Shown here piece by piece: positions 36,968-45,541 of a stretch of 64,000 nucleotides of DNA. The notes beneath the pieces are model-generated. The model was not told the origin of the DNA. It did not search any database and was given only the letters and a program-made list of their open reading frames with translations. Every line of letters starts with the position of its first letter. Positions within the stretch are counted from its first letter, which is position 1. The translations under genes were made by a program, and so were the position numbers. The stretch is from Desulfobacteraceae bacterium. GTDB taxonomy: Bacteria > Desulfobacterota > Desulfobacteria > Desulfobacterales > Desulfosalsimonadaceae. Location: assembly GCA_011389935.1 (NCBI GenBank), contig JAABTJ010000005.1:1-64000 (forward strand), in the 5' to 3' direction.

Positions 36968-39301
36968 TTAGAACCCCTTGAACGGGTTCGGACCAAGCGC
37001 CTCGACTTCTTCGACGAAATCGTTGATAATTTGCGGAATGCGATCATAATCGTCGATCGCCACCTCGAATTGGGCAACGCGCTCTTCCTCAAGCGCAAGG
37101 CTTGACAGGGCGTCGCCGATCTTTTTCATGCGTATGCTGGCCAGTTCGCTGCCTTTGACAAAGTGGCACTGGTAGTCATCTCCATGCCTGCAGCCCAGGA
37201 GGAAAACACCGTCCATGCCCTGGGAAAGGGCGTCCTTGATCCAGATGACATTGACCGATCCCAGGCATCTCACCGGAATGAGGCGGACATCCGCGGAAAA
37301 GGATTTTTTCTGCAGGCCGACAATATCTAATGCCGGGTAGGCGTCGTTTTCACATACCAGCCCCAGAATCCTGAACGGCGGCTCATCGTAATCGTCCTCG
37401 GACGGCACCTGGACCGCCTTGACCTGGGAACCGATGGTGTCGATGCTGTAGTCCGCGAAATTGATAATCCGTTCCGGACAAGCGCCCATGCAAGTGCCGC
37501 ATCGTCGGCAGCGTGCCGGATTCGGTTTGGGCGTGCCTTTTTCATCGTCATCAATGGCGCCGAAGGGGCATTCGTCGGTACAGCGCTTGCACTGGGTGCA
37601 GCGCTGGAAGAAAAAGTCCGGGAAAGTCATGTCGCCGGAACGGGGATGGACCGATACGCCCCTGTTGACAGACTCAAGACACTGTATGGTTTTCAGCGCC
37701 GCACCGGTAGCGTCTTCCATGGACTCTTCGATATTCAATCCCCGCCGTACGCATCCCGCGGCATAAATTCCGGTTCGCTGCGTTTCATAGGGGAAACAGA
37801 TAAAATTCGAATCCGCATACCGGTCGAACAGTTCATTGTCCCGGAATCCCGGCCCCTGACGATACGCCAGGTTCACGGTAGGATCGTCATGCGTTACCGG
37901 CACCATTCCGGTGCCCAGGACCACCAGGTCGGCGTTGATGCGGATTTCTTCTCCGATCAGGGTGTTGTTCACGTCCACGGAGAGGCTTCCCCCCCTGGAT
38001 TCCACGGCGGCAACCTCCCCCTTGGTCATATAGACGCCCGGGTCCTGCTGCAATTCCTTGTACAGGTACTCCGAAAGACCGGTGGTCCGCATGTGCTGGT
38101 AAACAATATAGGCATTGGCATCCGGGTAATCTTCGCGCACATATTTTGCCTGTTTGAGGGCAACCATGGACGTCACCGCGCCGGTATACGGAAAATCGCC
38201 GTCCGTACCGTTTCCGGGGCTCTGGATAAAAACCACGTTTTTGGCTTCTTTCCCGTCGGATGGCCGGGTGACTTTTCCCTTGGCAGCCAGTTCCTCGAAC
38301 TGATAGTTCGTAATGACGTCGGCATTTCCCCATCCGAGATTGGCGAACTCGTCCGCTTTCGGTTCATAGGGGCGCCAGCCGGCGGCAAGGATCACAGCAC
38401 CGAAGCTTTCACCATTCGGATCCACCGCGAGAATGTCTCGCCGGCCCTCGTTGTATTCCTTGTATTTTTCAATAAGGGCTTCATGTTCAAGCTCTTTGCC
38501 GTTTTCATCCACCCGCATTTCTTCGGGGAGCGGATACGGCACGTCAAACTCGATTTTTTCACCCGGTTTTTTAAGCGTTACGATAAAGTTCCCGGGCTCT
38601 CCGGCGATACGGGCCACTACCGTAGCTGTCCGGATATCGATTTTCGGGTTCTCCTCCACCGCCTTGATCAGACCGGCCGCCTTCGGCGGGATCAGTCTGT
38701 CATAGGGCGGGTTGACGGGGGTCTGCTTTCGCCACTTGGCGCTATGACCGCCGATGGCATCTTCCTTTTCAACGATGGTCACTTCATACCCCACGGCCGC
38801 TGCATCGAGCGCCGCGGACATGCCGGTAATCCCGCCGCCGATAACCAGGATTCTTTTATTCAGGGTTTCGAGCTTATACGGCTCGACATCCTTGACTTTT
38901 TCGATCCGCGCCATGCCCATGCGGACATAATCCTCGGCCATCATCTGCACCCGGTCGAAATTTTCCTCGTCTTCTTTTTCTTCTTCGGTCAGGGCGGGGA
39001 ACTGGTCCCGGGGGTGCGACCAGACGACCCCTTCCCGGAGATTGACCCGTTCAACCACGCAGCCGTCAAACTTGAACGTATTGTAGTTGACCCGCCGCGA
39101 ACAGGCCGCAATAACCAGGTTGTTGGTCCCTTTTTCCTCGATATCTTTTTTTATCAGGTCAACGCCCGCTTCGCTGCAGAGAAATTCATGGGTCGTGCAG
39201 GGCAGGGCTTCTTCTTCGACTACGTCGCAGATCGCCTTTATATCCAGGGCATCTCCGATGCCGCAGCCAGTGCAAATGTAAACACCGTATTTTTTACTCA
39301 T
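36968..39301 (-). CDS. qmoB: Quinone-interacting oxidoreductase subunit QmoB
   Basis: 777 residues, HdrA-like. N-terminal cysteine region (CTGCGIG), FAD fold VIGGGITGMSAALDAAAVG, two ferredoxin motifs (CTQCKRCTDECPFGAI and CRRCGTCMGACPERII), and a C-terminal MvhD-like domain with LLGCRHGDDYQCHFVKG. This HdrA-MvhD fusion is the diagnostic layout of QmoB. Soluble flavo-iron-sulfur subunit of the Qmo complex. It starts 12 bp after the qmoA stop. Confidence 0.96.
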   Translation of the reverse strand: MSKKYGVYICTGCGIGDALDIKAICDVVEEEALPCTTHEFLCSEAGVDLIKKDIEEKGTNNLVIAACSRRVNYNTFKFDGCVVERVNLREGVVWSHPRDQFPALTEEEKEDEENFDRVQMMAEDYVRMGMARIEKVKDVEPYKLETLNKRILVIGGGITGMSAALDAAAVGYEVTIVEKEDAIGGHSAKWRKQTPVNPPYDRLIPPKAAGLIKAVEENPKIDIRTATVVARIAGEPGNFIVTLKKPGEKIEFDVPYPLPEEMRVDENGKELEHEALIEKYKEYNEGRRDILAVDPNGESFGAVILAAGWRPYEPKADEFANLGWGNADVITNYQFEELAAKGKVTRPSDGKEAKNVVFIQSPGNGTDGDFPYTGAVTSMVALKQAKYVREDYPDANAYIVYQHMRTTGLSEYLYKELQQDPGVYMTKGEVAAVESRGGSLSVDVNNTLIGEEIRINADLVVLGTGMVPVTHDDPTVNLAYRQGPGFRDNELFDRYADSNFICFPYETQRTGIYAAGCVRRGLNIEESMEDATGAALKTIQCLESVNRGVSVHPRSGDMTFPDFFFQRCTQCKRCTDECPFGAIDDDEKGTPKPNPARCRRCGTCMGACPERIINFADYSIDTIGSQVKAVQVPSEDDYDEPPFRILGLVCENDAYPALDIVGLQKKSFSADVRLIPVRCLGSVNVIWIKDALSQGMDGVFLLGCRHGDDYQCHFVKGSELASIRMKKIGDALSSLALEEERVAQFEVAIDDYDRIPQIINDFVEEVEALGPNPFKGF

Positions 39302-39313
39302 ATTTGATCCCTC

Positions 39314-40588
39314 CTACCGCTTCGCCAGGGTTTGAATCGCCTTTAAGGCCATACCGGTTGCATTCTGGTTCGACATCATGACATCGGCGGGCCGGTTGGC
39401 GCACCCGGCGGCAAACATGCCCCCTTTTTCAAAGTCGTTGATGACAAAACCGTCTTCCGTAAACTGCAGGTCCGCGGGCAATTTCGCAGATGCCGCGGAA
39501 GGCTGCATACCGGTGGCGAGCACGACCATATCGACGGTCTGGTGAATCTTTTCTCCGCTCAGGGTATCTTCGGCGGTCACGGTAATTCCGTCGCCGGTCG
39601 CCTCCTCGACAGCCGCAACCTTCCCCTTGACAAACTTTACATTTTCATCATCCTTGATGTTATTGTAAAATTTTTCATACTTGTATCCGGGGGCGCGCAG
39701 GTCGATATAGTAAATATAAATGGTCGCATCCGGATACTGTTCGCGGATGTAGGTTGCATGCTTGAGGGACGCCATGCAGCAGATATAGGAACAATACGGC
39801 AGATGGTTTTCATCCCGGGAACCGGCGCATTGCACGAATGCAATGCTTTTCGGCTCGCTGCCGTCCGAGGGCCTGAGGATCTTCCCTTCGGTCGGGCCGT
39901 TTTTGGATGCCAGACGCTCCAGCATCATGTTCGTGATAATATTGGGATACCTGCCAAAGCCCAGATTTTCAATCTTTGCCGCATCGTAGGGCTCCCAGCC
40001 GGTCGCCCAGACAATGGCCCCGGCATTCAATTCGACCGTTTTCGCCTCCATTTCGAGGTCAACGGCATTATACGGGCAGGCTTCCTTGCAGCGATTGGCG
40101 TCCTCGGTGCCGATGATCTGCGGAGAAATCACGTACCGGTAAGGGAAGGCCATTTCATGGGGCAGATATGCGCCCTTGTGTTTGTTCATTCCAAAGTTGA
40201 ATTCATTGGGAATTTCCGCCTGGCAGGCTTCCGCGCAGGCATTGCAGCAGGTGCAGTTTTCGTTGACGTAGCGGGGATTCAGCTTGACGCTCACCTTGTA
40301 ATCACCAGCCTTGCCGTCGACCTTTTCGACATCCGCCAATGTAAAAACTTTGATTCGCGGGTTGTCCTTTATTCGCCGGAAGTTGATTTCAAGGCCGCAT
40401 GTGGGGGGGCAAAGCTTGGGGAAGTATTGATTGAGCTGCGCCACCCGGCCGCCGAGATAAGGGTTTTTTTCGACGATGATGACATCGTACCCCACTTCCG
40501 CGGCTTCCAGAGCAGTGGTAAGGCCGGCGATGCCGCCCCCGACCACCATTATCGTTCCGCTCAACGGGGCTCCTTTCGTTTCACTCAT
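39314..40588 (-). CDS. qmoA: Quinone-interacting oxidoreductase subunit QmoA
   Basis: 424 residues, HdrA-like flavoprotein. FAD fold VVGGGIAGLTTALEAAEVG, cysteine segments CPPTCGLEINF, CTCCNACAEACQ and CKEACPYNAV. A soluble Qmo subunit working with QmoB and QmoC between quinone and APS reductase. A strong GGAGGG lies upstream of the start. It is 725 bp from the aprA stop to the qmoA start region including a terminator, so qmo may have its own promoter. Confidence 0.95.
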   Translation of the reverse strand: MSETKGAPLSGTIMVVGGGIAGLTTALEAAEVGYDVIIVEKNPYLGGRVAQLNQYFPKLCPPTCGLEINFRRIKDNPRIKVFTLADVEKVDGKAGDYKVSVKLNPRYVNENCTCCNACAEACQAEIPNEFNFGMNKHKGAYLPHEMAFPYRYVISPQIIGTEDANRCKEACPYNAVDLEMEAKTVELNAGAIVWATGWEPYDAAKIENLGFGRYPNIITNMMLERLASKNGPTEGKILRPSDGSEPKSIAFVQCAGSRDENHLPYCSYICCMASLKHATYIREQYPDATIYIYYIDLRAPGYKYEKFYNNIKDDENVKFVKGKVAAVEEATGDGITVTAEDTLSGEKIHQTVDMVVLATGMQPSAASAKLPADLQFTEDGFVINDFEKGGMFAAGCANRPADVMMSNQNATGMALKAIQTLAKR

Positions 40589-41149
40589 GTTACCCTCCGT
40601 ACTTACAGGTTCGAATTGTATAACCTTTTATTTTTCCATATGCTGTCGCGTGTGGTCTTCGTGTATTCTTCCTGACTCATATATGGGTATTCGCTGAAAT
40701 ATTTGCTGCCGGGAATCAGACTTGACGGGGGAAAACCGCAGATCGACCCGAAAAGGTTCCCGGCTGCTTTTCCCGGTAACGAAGGGTCAGACAACGAACG
40801 ATCCGGCAAAAGGCATCCCGGATGCTTATTCCGGATGCTTATTCCGGTTCGTTTCGCGTCCCGTTCCGCTTCCTTCCCGGCCTGCCGGATACTGTTCTCA
40901 ACGGACAAGGTCGGGAGGATTGCCAGGTCATGCGCCCTTTCCCCATGGCCCTTTGAAATTGATCCCTTGAAAAGCGACCCTTGGAACGGAAAACTCGAAA
41001 TCCCGGCCGCAAAAAAACAGCTGGCAGCGAAATTCGCATCTCGCTTTACGCGTCCGGTGGATTCCCAGGTTACGGTTCCAAAGCGCAACGGTCCCCTGTA
41101 AAGAGGACCAAGCCATCCCAAAAAAAACAAAACCGATCGTACAAAAAAT
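40589..41149. other. Long aprA-qmoA spacer without a convincing gene
   Basis: About 560 bp, plus a terminator, between aprA and qmoA. An open minus-strand frame crosses it, but the composition is low-complexity-like and I see no family motif or ribosome binding site. CAAGCCATCCCAAAAAAAA near 41109-41127 resembles an end of repeat family 1. The span is long enough for a promoter for qmo, but none is obvious by eye. Confidence 0.5.
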
Positions 41150-41153
41150 GATG

Positions 41154-41186
41154 AAAAACCTCCAGGTGCCGGAAGGCACCTGGAGG
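41154..41186 (-). terminator. Intrinsic terminator of aprBA
   Basis: CCTCCAGGTGCC (41159-41170) and GGCACCTGGAGG (41175-41186) are perfectly complementary around a 4-nt loop. On the minus strand the stem is followed by TTTTT. It lies 31 bp past the aprA stop codon. Confidence 0.88.
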
Positions 41187-41216
41187 TGTATATCCGCTAC
41201 TTCAAGAAGACATCAT

Positions 41217-43196
41217 TCAGCTCGGGATGATCTGGACATAGTCTTTCTTGAATACATCCCACTGCTGTGCTTTGGGATCATACTTGGAATTGACAAAGCA
41301 AAACCAGTTCTCATCGTCCTGATTCGGGTGGTCTGCCTGGTAGTAAAAGCCCGGATAACGGGTTTCTTTACGGAACTGGATGTGCCGCAGGTGCGATTCC
41401 ACGGTCCAGATCCTGTGGTAGATTTCCCAAGCCCTCATCAGTTCATGCAGATCGCCGGCTGCAAGCTTTTCGCAGTCTTCGCGCATGCCCTGGAGAAGGT
41501 CCATAACGATTTCGAGGTTTTTGTCGGTGGTCAGGTAATAGGTAGCCGTACCTGCGCCGTACTCATGGGTCGCCTTCATCAGGCGGTACATCATGCCTTC
41601 GGGCTTCAGGTAGTTGGGGTTGATATTGATGGCGGTCGTATATTCGCAATTGTCCAGGAACATACGAACGGGCTTGTAGACAATATCAACGGCTTCCTGT
41701 GCGGAAATGGCCAATTCCGGCTTGAAGTCCGCATGATCCTTGGCGTAGCGAACCATCTGCTTCGCCGCGATACGCCCTTCGGCATGGGAGCCGGAGGAAA
41801 ACTTGTGACCCGAGCAGCCAACGCCGTCACCGGCAGTGAACAGACCGTTGACCGTGGTCATCCGGTTGTAAACCTTGCCGTTGTCGGCCTTGATCTTGTA
41901 TGAATCGGGAATCCAGTCATAATCCGGACCGGAGACCCACAAACCGCAGCAACCGGAGTGGGAGCCCAGCAAATAGGGTTCCGTCGGCATCAACTCGGAG
42001 TTTTTCTTTTCCGGCTCGGTGTTGGTGGCGCACCACAGGTTGGCCTGGCCGCAGGTCATGTCCAGGAAGTCTTCCCATGCTTCTGATTCCAGATGCTTGA
42101 GTTCCTTCTTGTCCATGGTCTTGCCGAGTTCCGCCAGTGCGGTAACCGTATCCATGATAATCGGTCCGCGGCCTTCCTTCATCTCAAAGAGCATGAGGTG
42201 GTTACGCAGACAGGTCGGGGTAATGGCTGCCGTGCCGTAAGGTGCATAATATTCCAGCTCTTTCTTTGCTGCGTCGCTGGCTGCAAAATTTTCTCCCAGG
42301 CCGTTGAGTGCTTTTGCCTTGAACAGGAGGAACCACGCGCCGACAGGACCGTAACCGTCCTTGAAGCGAGCCGGGGTGAAGCGGTTTTCCATCATGGAAA
42401 GCTCGGCACCGACTTTCATGGTCAGGGTATAGGTGGAACCGGAGTTCCATACCGGGTACCATGCACGACCCTTGCCTTCACCAACAGAGCGGGGCTGATA
42501 AATGTTTACAGCGCCGCCGCAGGCCACCATCATGGTCTTGGCCTTGATGACGTAGACTTTGTTTTCACGCACGGAAAAACCGATTGCGCCGGCAATCTGG
42601 TTTTCGCGGTTCTTGTCAAGCAGCAGTTCGACGATAAACACGCGCTCGAGAATGTTGTCATCGCCAAGAGCCTTTTTTGCTGCTTCGGCAACGATTCTCT
42701 TGTAGGATTCACCGTTGATCATGATCTGCCATTTACCGGTGCGAACCGGCTGGGCGCCGCCTTTCAGGGTACCGAGCTTGAGGCCTTTTTTGCCGTCAAG
42801 GTTCTTGTTGTCTTCGGTTTTCTTCCAGACCGGCAGGCCCCATTCCTCGAACAGATGCACGGAGTCATCCACGTGGCAGCCGAGGTCGAAAATAAGGTCT
42901 TCACGGACGATGCCCATGAGGTCGTTTCTGACCATGCGGACATAGTCGTCCGGGGTGTTATCGCCGATATAGGTATTGATGGCGGAAAGGCCCTGGGCAA
43001 CTGCCCCGCTTCTCTCCATCGCCGCCTTGTCGCACAGCAGAACGCTCTGGTCGTCGCCGAGCCATTTCTTGACTTCAAATGCAGTCCCGCAGGCAGCCAT
43101 GCCGCCGCCGACGATCAGGATGTCAACTTCTTTTTCCACAACTTCAGGGTCCCTAACAGCCTTGAGCTCACCCTGGGGTTTATTCGGTAATGCCAT
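41217..43196 (-). CDS. aprA: Adenylylsulfate reductase alpha subunit
   Basis: 659 residues, normal length. AprA reduces adenosine 5'-phosphosulfate to sulfite and AMP in the cytoplasm at an FAD site. The N-terminal FAD fold reads ILIVGGGMAACGTAFEV, and ERSGAVAQGLSAINTYIG is the fumarate reductase-type motif retained in AprA; the GVGCSGHKFSSGSHAEGRIAAKQ and C-terminal HIQFRKETRYPGFYYQADHP segments are AprA-specific. It follows aprB by 67 bp. The sat (ATP sulfurylase) gene is not in the window. Confidence 0.98.
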   Translation of the reverse strand: MALPNKPQGELKAVRDPEVVEKEVDILIVGGGMAACGTAFEVKKWLGDDQSVLLCDKAAMERSGAVAQGLSAINTYIGDNTPDDYVRMVRNDLMGIVREDLIFDLGCHVDDSVHLFEEWGLPVWKKTEDNKNLDGKKGLKLGTLKGGAQPVRTGKWQIMINGESYKRIVAEAAKKALGDDNILERVFIVELLLDKNRENQIAGAIGFSVRENKVYVIKAKTMMVACGGAVNIYQPRSVGEGKGRAWYPVWNSGSTYTLTMKVGAELSMMENRFTPARFKDGYGPVGAWFLLFKAKALNGLGENFAASDAAKKELEYYAPYGTAAITPTCLRNHLMLFEMKEGRGPIIMDTVTALAELGKTMDKKELKHLESEAWEDFLDMTCGQANLWCATNTEPEKKNSELMPTEPYLLGSHSGCCGLWVSGPDYDWIPDSYKIKADNGKVYNRMTTVNGLFTAGDGVGCSGHKFSSGSHAEGRIAAKQMVRYAKDHADFKPELAISAQEAVDIVYKPVRMFLDNCEYTTAININPNYLKPEGMMYRLMKATHEYGAGTATYYLTTDKNLEIVMDLLQGMREDCEKLAAGDLHELMRAWEIYHRIWTVESHLRHIQFRKETRYPGFYYQADHPNQDDENWFCFVNSKYDPKAQQWDVFKKDYVQIIPS

Positions 43197-43263
43197 AATA
43201 TATCCTCCTTAAATGTCGAAACATTTGTAATTGACGGGTCATCCTGTTCAGATAACCGGCAGC

Positions 43264-43701
43264 CTAGACGGTCGCCTGGGGCTTCGGGATCTGGTATCCG
43301 TCCGCTTCTTCGGTGGAGAGCAGGTCACTTTCAAGATCTTTGCCTTTCAGGCTCTCGTAGGCATTGGCTTCGCCTTCAGGAGTGGTCCGGATGGGGAACT
43401 TGAAGCGCTTGACAACGCCGTTTCTGAACTTGCAGGTCCACATCACGTCTTCCGTACCCATCATCGGATAAATGCTGCTTCCCAGGGGAACAAAGTCGGC
43501 ATAGCCGCGAACTTCGATTGCCTGGGTCGGGCAGATTTTTACACAGGAAAAGCATTCCCAGCACTGATCCGGCTCCTGGTTGTACGCCTTCATCAAGTTG
43601 GGATCCAGAACCATAAGGTCATTGGGGCAGATGTACATACAGGCCGTTTTCTCGCCGCCCTTGCAGCCATCACATTTTTCAGTAATTACGAAACTTGGCA
43701 T
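43264..43701 (-). CDS. aprB: Adenylylsulfate reductase beta subunit
   Basis: 145 residues. AprB carries two [4Fe-4S] clusters that feed the FAD of AprA: CDGCKGGEKTACMYICP and CWECFSCVKICPTQAIEV. The C-terminal part wraps the alpha subunit in known structures. The start at 43701 has a perfect AGGAGGT. It leads the aprBA-qmo group on the minus strand, downstream of a leader of about 290 nt. Confidence 0.98.
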   Translation of the reverse strand: MPSFVITEKCDGCKGGEKTACMYICPNDLMVLDPNLMKAYNQEPDQCWECFSCVKICPTQAIEVRGYADFVPLGSSIYPMMGTEDVMWTCKFRNGVVKRFKFPIRTTPEGEANAYESLKGKDLESDLLSTEEADGYQIPKPQATV

Positions 43702-43815
43702 TATTTACCTCCTGAGTTACCATTTTTAGTGAAATTCCATAGGCTTCCACTACTTAAACCAATACGAAATATGCGCGTTAAAACGGGTGCACCTCCTTTC
43801 TCACAATTAACGAAA

Positions 43816-43956
43816 TCATATGCAATACAAACAAAAAGACCGTCGTTCCATCAAAATCAAACGTATTCCTATATAAACCCGGCAATTGCCTCTCTGGTCA
43901 AAAACCGGAAACATGCGCCCGCAAAAAAGCCCGGCCACTATCCCTATAACGGGCAT
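43816..43956 (-). CDS. Possible small ORF in the aprBA leader
   Basis: 46 codons from the ATG at 43956. A near-perfect GGAGG lies about 7 bp upstream, which is the only reason it is reported. The protein starts with a short hydrophobic stretch (PVIGIVAGLFCG). No family recognised. Its first codons lie in a hairpin followed by six U residues (43923-43954). It could be a leader peptide or chance. Confidence 0.3.
   Translation of the reverse strand: MPVIGIVAGLFCGRMFPVFDQRGNCRVYIGIRLILMERRSFCLYCI
43923..43954 (-). terminator. Terminator-like hairpin in the aprBA leader
   Basis: On the minus strand, GCCCG (43954-43950) pairs with CGGGC (43933-43929), followed by TTTTTT (43928-43923). The stem is only 5 bp. 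It could attenuate aprBA transcription. Confidence 0.4.
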
Positions 43957-44001
43957 CGAAACACCTCCGTTATATAGACAAGCGCCTGAAGCAAAATAGA
44001 T

Positions 44002-44030
44002 CATTTATCACCGGCGTCCGGAGTTGTCAA
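44002..44030 (-). promoter_or_regulatory. Candidate promoter of the aprBA operon
   Basis: Minus strand: perfect TTGACA (44030-44025), 17-bp spacer ending in TG-A (extended -10), and TAAATG (44007-44002). Transcription would start near 43995, leaving a leader of about 290 nt before aprB. Confidence 0.45.
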
Positions 44031-44176
44031 GACATTTCGACCCCGTCATTCCACGGAAAATCCAAACGGTTACATCCCGATCAACTGTCCACATATAGAG
44101 CCTGTAAAAAATAAAGCCACAATATATGTGGCAGTACTTTTTTTCCATTTCGGGGAAAAAATGTCTTTCGTCTCCG

Positions 44177-44338
44177 ATATTGATGGACCCGTAAAAAGTC
44201 GATTTTCAGATGGCGCCGTAAAAAGTTCAAGATCAAGGCTTGCGTGATTTCGAAGAATGCAGAGTACTTAGCCGTACGTGAGATTCTGAGAAATCACGCG
44301 TAACGCAGATATTGGACTTTTTACGGTGCCATCAATAT
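44177..44338. repeat. Dispersed palindromic repeat family 2, copy 2
   Basis: About 160 bp. Ends are near-perfect inverted repeats of 24 bp: ATATTGATGGACCCGTAAAA then AGTC against the complement of the right end GACTTTTTACGGTGCC-ATCAATAT. Inside, GCGTGATTTC and GAAATCACGC pair, closing on GTAC/GTAC. It lies between the aprBA leader and the alr stop (44356) and matches 35401-35550. Confidence 0.9.
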
Positions 44339-44355
44339 TTCCTGCAAGGCTTCTT

Positions 44356-45513
44356 TTAGATATACACCCGGCATACACGCCTTGAGACGCTGGTTAGCAC
44401 TTCATAACTGATCGTCTCCGTCTGATCGGCGAGCCGGTCCGCTGAGAACACACCGTTTTCCGGATTTCCGAAAATCGTCACCTCGTCCCCGACGGCCGCA
44501 TCCGGCACACCGCCGGTATCCAGCATGGTTGCATCCATACAAACGCGCCCGATTACCGGAACGAACTGTCCCCGGAGGGTCATTTTGCCGATGGAGGACA
44601 AACCGCGGGACAATCCATCCGCATAACCGATGGCAACCGTTGCAATCGTCGTTTTTTTATCCGTCCGGGCTGTCGCCCCGTAGCTGACCGCAAAACCCGG
44701 GCCCACCGTTTTCAGGTGAACGATGCGGGACTTCAGGGTCATTGCCGGTATCAGCCGAACGGATTCATGATCGACGCTTGTGGAAGGATAATACCCGTAT
44801 ATGGAAATGCCGGCGCGCACCATGTCCAGGTGCGTTTCAGGCATGTCGATGAGGGCTGCCGAATTCGCGGCATGGCGGATGGCAAAGTGCACGCCTTTCT
44901 TTTCAAGGCGGGCGACAACGTCTTCAAAAACGGCCAGTTGCTGGACGGTCATGGTTTTGTCGGCTTCATCCGCAGCCGCAAAATGGGTATAGATCCCCTC
45001 GCAGGCAAGCCCGTCAAGCCTGCATATGGCGCATATTTCATCAACAGCCGCGTCACGGCAGACTTTCCTGCTCAATCCAATTTCTCCGTCGCTTGTCAAA
45101 ATACCAAGGCGGCCCATACCGGTATCCATCTTGATGTGCACCCGGAGCCGGTGCCCCATGGAACGAGCCCTTTCAGAAAGGTCTACCGCTTCCCTGTAGC
45201 CGCATACGGTCTGGGTCAAGCCGTACTCAATAAGCCTGGCGGCCTGGGCGGGGCGGGTTTTTCCGAAAATCAATACGGGAACGTCAATGCCTGCATGCCG
45301 GAGTTCCAATGCTTCCCCCAGCCTGGCAACGCCCAGGGCGTCGGCACCCGCATCAACTGCCCGCAGCGCAGTCTCGACCGCTCCGTGGCCATAGGCATCG
45401 GCTTTGACCACCGCCATGAAACGCGCGGATCCTTTCAGAAGGCGTTTCAAATTCCTGATGTTGTCCGACAATGCCTTTCCGCTAATCTCGGCCCATACCT
45501 CGCAAGGAATCAC
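44356..45513 (-). CDS. alr: Alanine racemase
   Basis: 385 residues from a GTG at 45513, chosen because GGGGAG lies upstream and the earlier ATG (45579) would overlap comM by 38 bp. Alr makes D-alanine for peptidoglycan. The PLP-binding lysine is in AVVKADAYGHGAV, the catalytic Tyr is in AVSYGATARTD, and GAGISIYGYYPS-like and GYADGLSR segments are present. It follows comM by 28 bp on the same strand. Confidence 0.93.
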   Translation of the reverse strand: MIPCEVWAEISGKALSDNIRNLKRLLKGSARFMAVVKADAYGHGAVETALRAVDAGADALGVARLGEALELRHAGIDVPVLIFGKTRPAQAARLIEYGLTQTVCGYREAVDLSERARSMGHRLRVHIKMDTGMGRLGILTSDGEIGLSRKVCRDAAVDEICAICRLDGLACEGIYTHFAAADEADKTMTVQQLAVFEDVVARLEKKGVHFAIRHAANSAALIDMPETHLDMVRAGISIYGYYPSTSVDHESVRLIPAMTLKSRIVHLKTVGPGFAVSYGATARTDKKTTIATVAIGYADGLSRGLSSIGKMTLRGQFVPVIGRVCMDATMLDTGGVPDAAVGDEVTIFGNPENGVFSADRLADQTETISYEVLTSVSRRVCRVYI

Positions 45514-45541
45514 TTCTTCTCCCCGATGGTTGTTTTTGTAT

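Noticed and set aside
40603-41130. 175-codon minus-strand frame in the aprA-qmoA spacer
   Set aside because: No motif or ribosome binding site, and it starts inside the region following the aprA terminator. Left as non-coding, with modest certainty.
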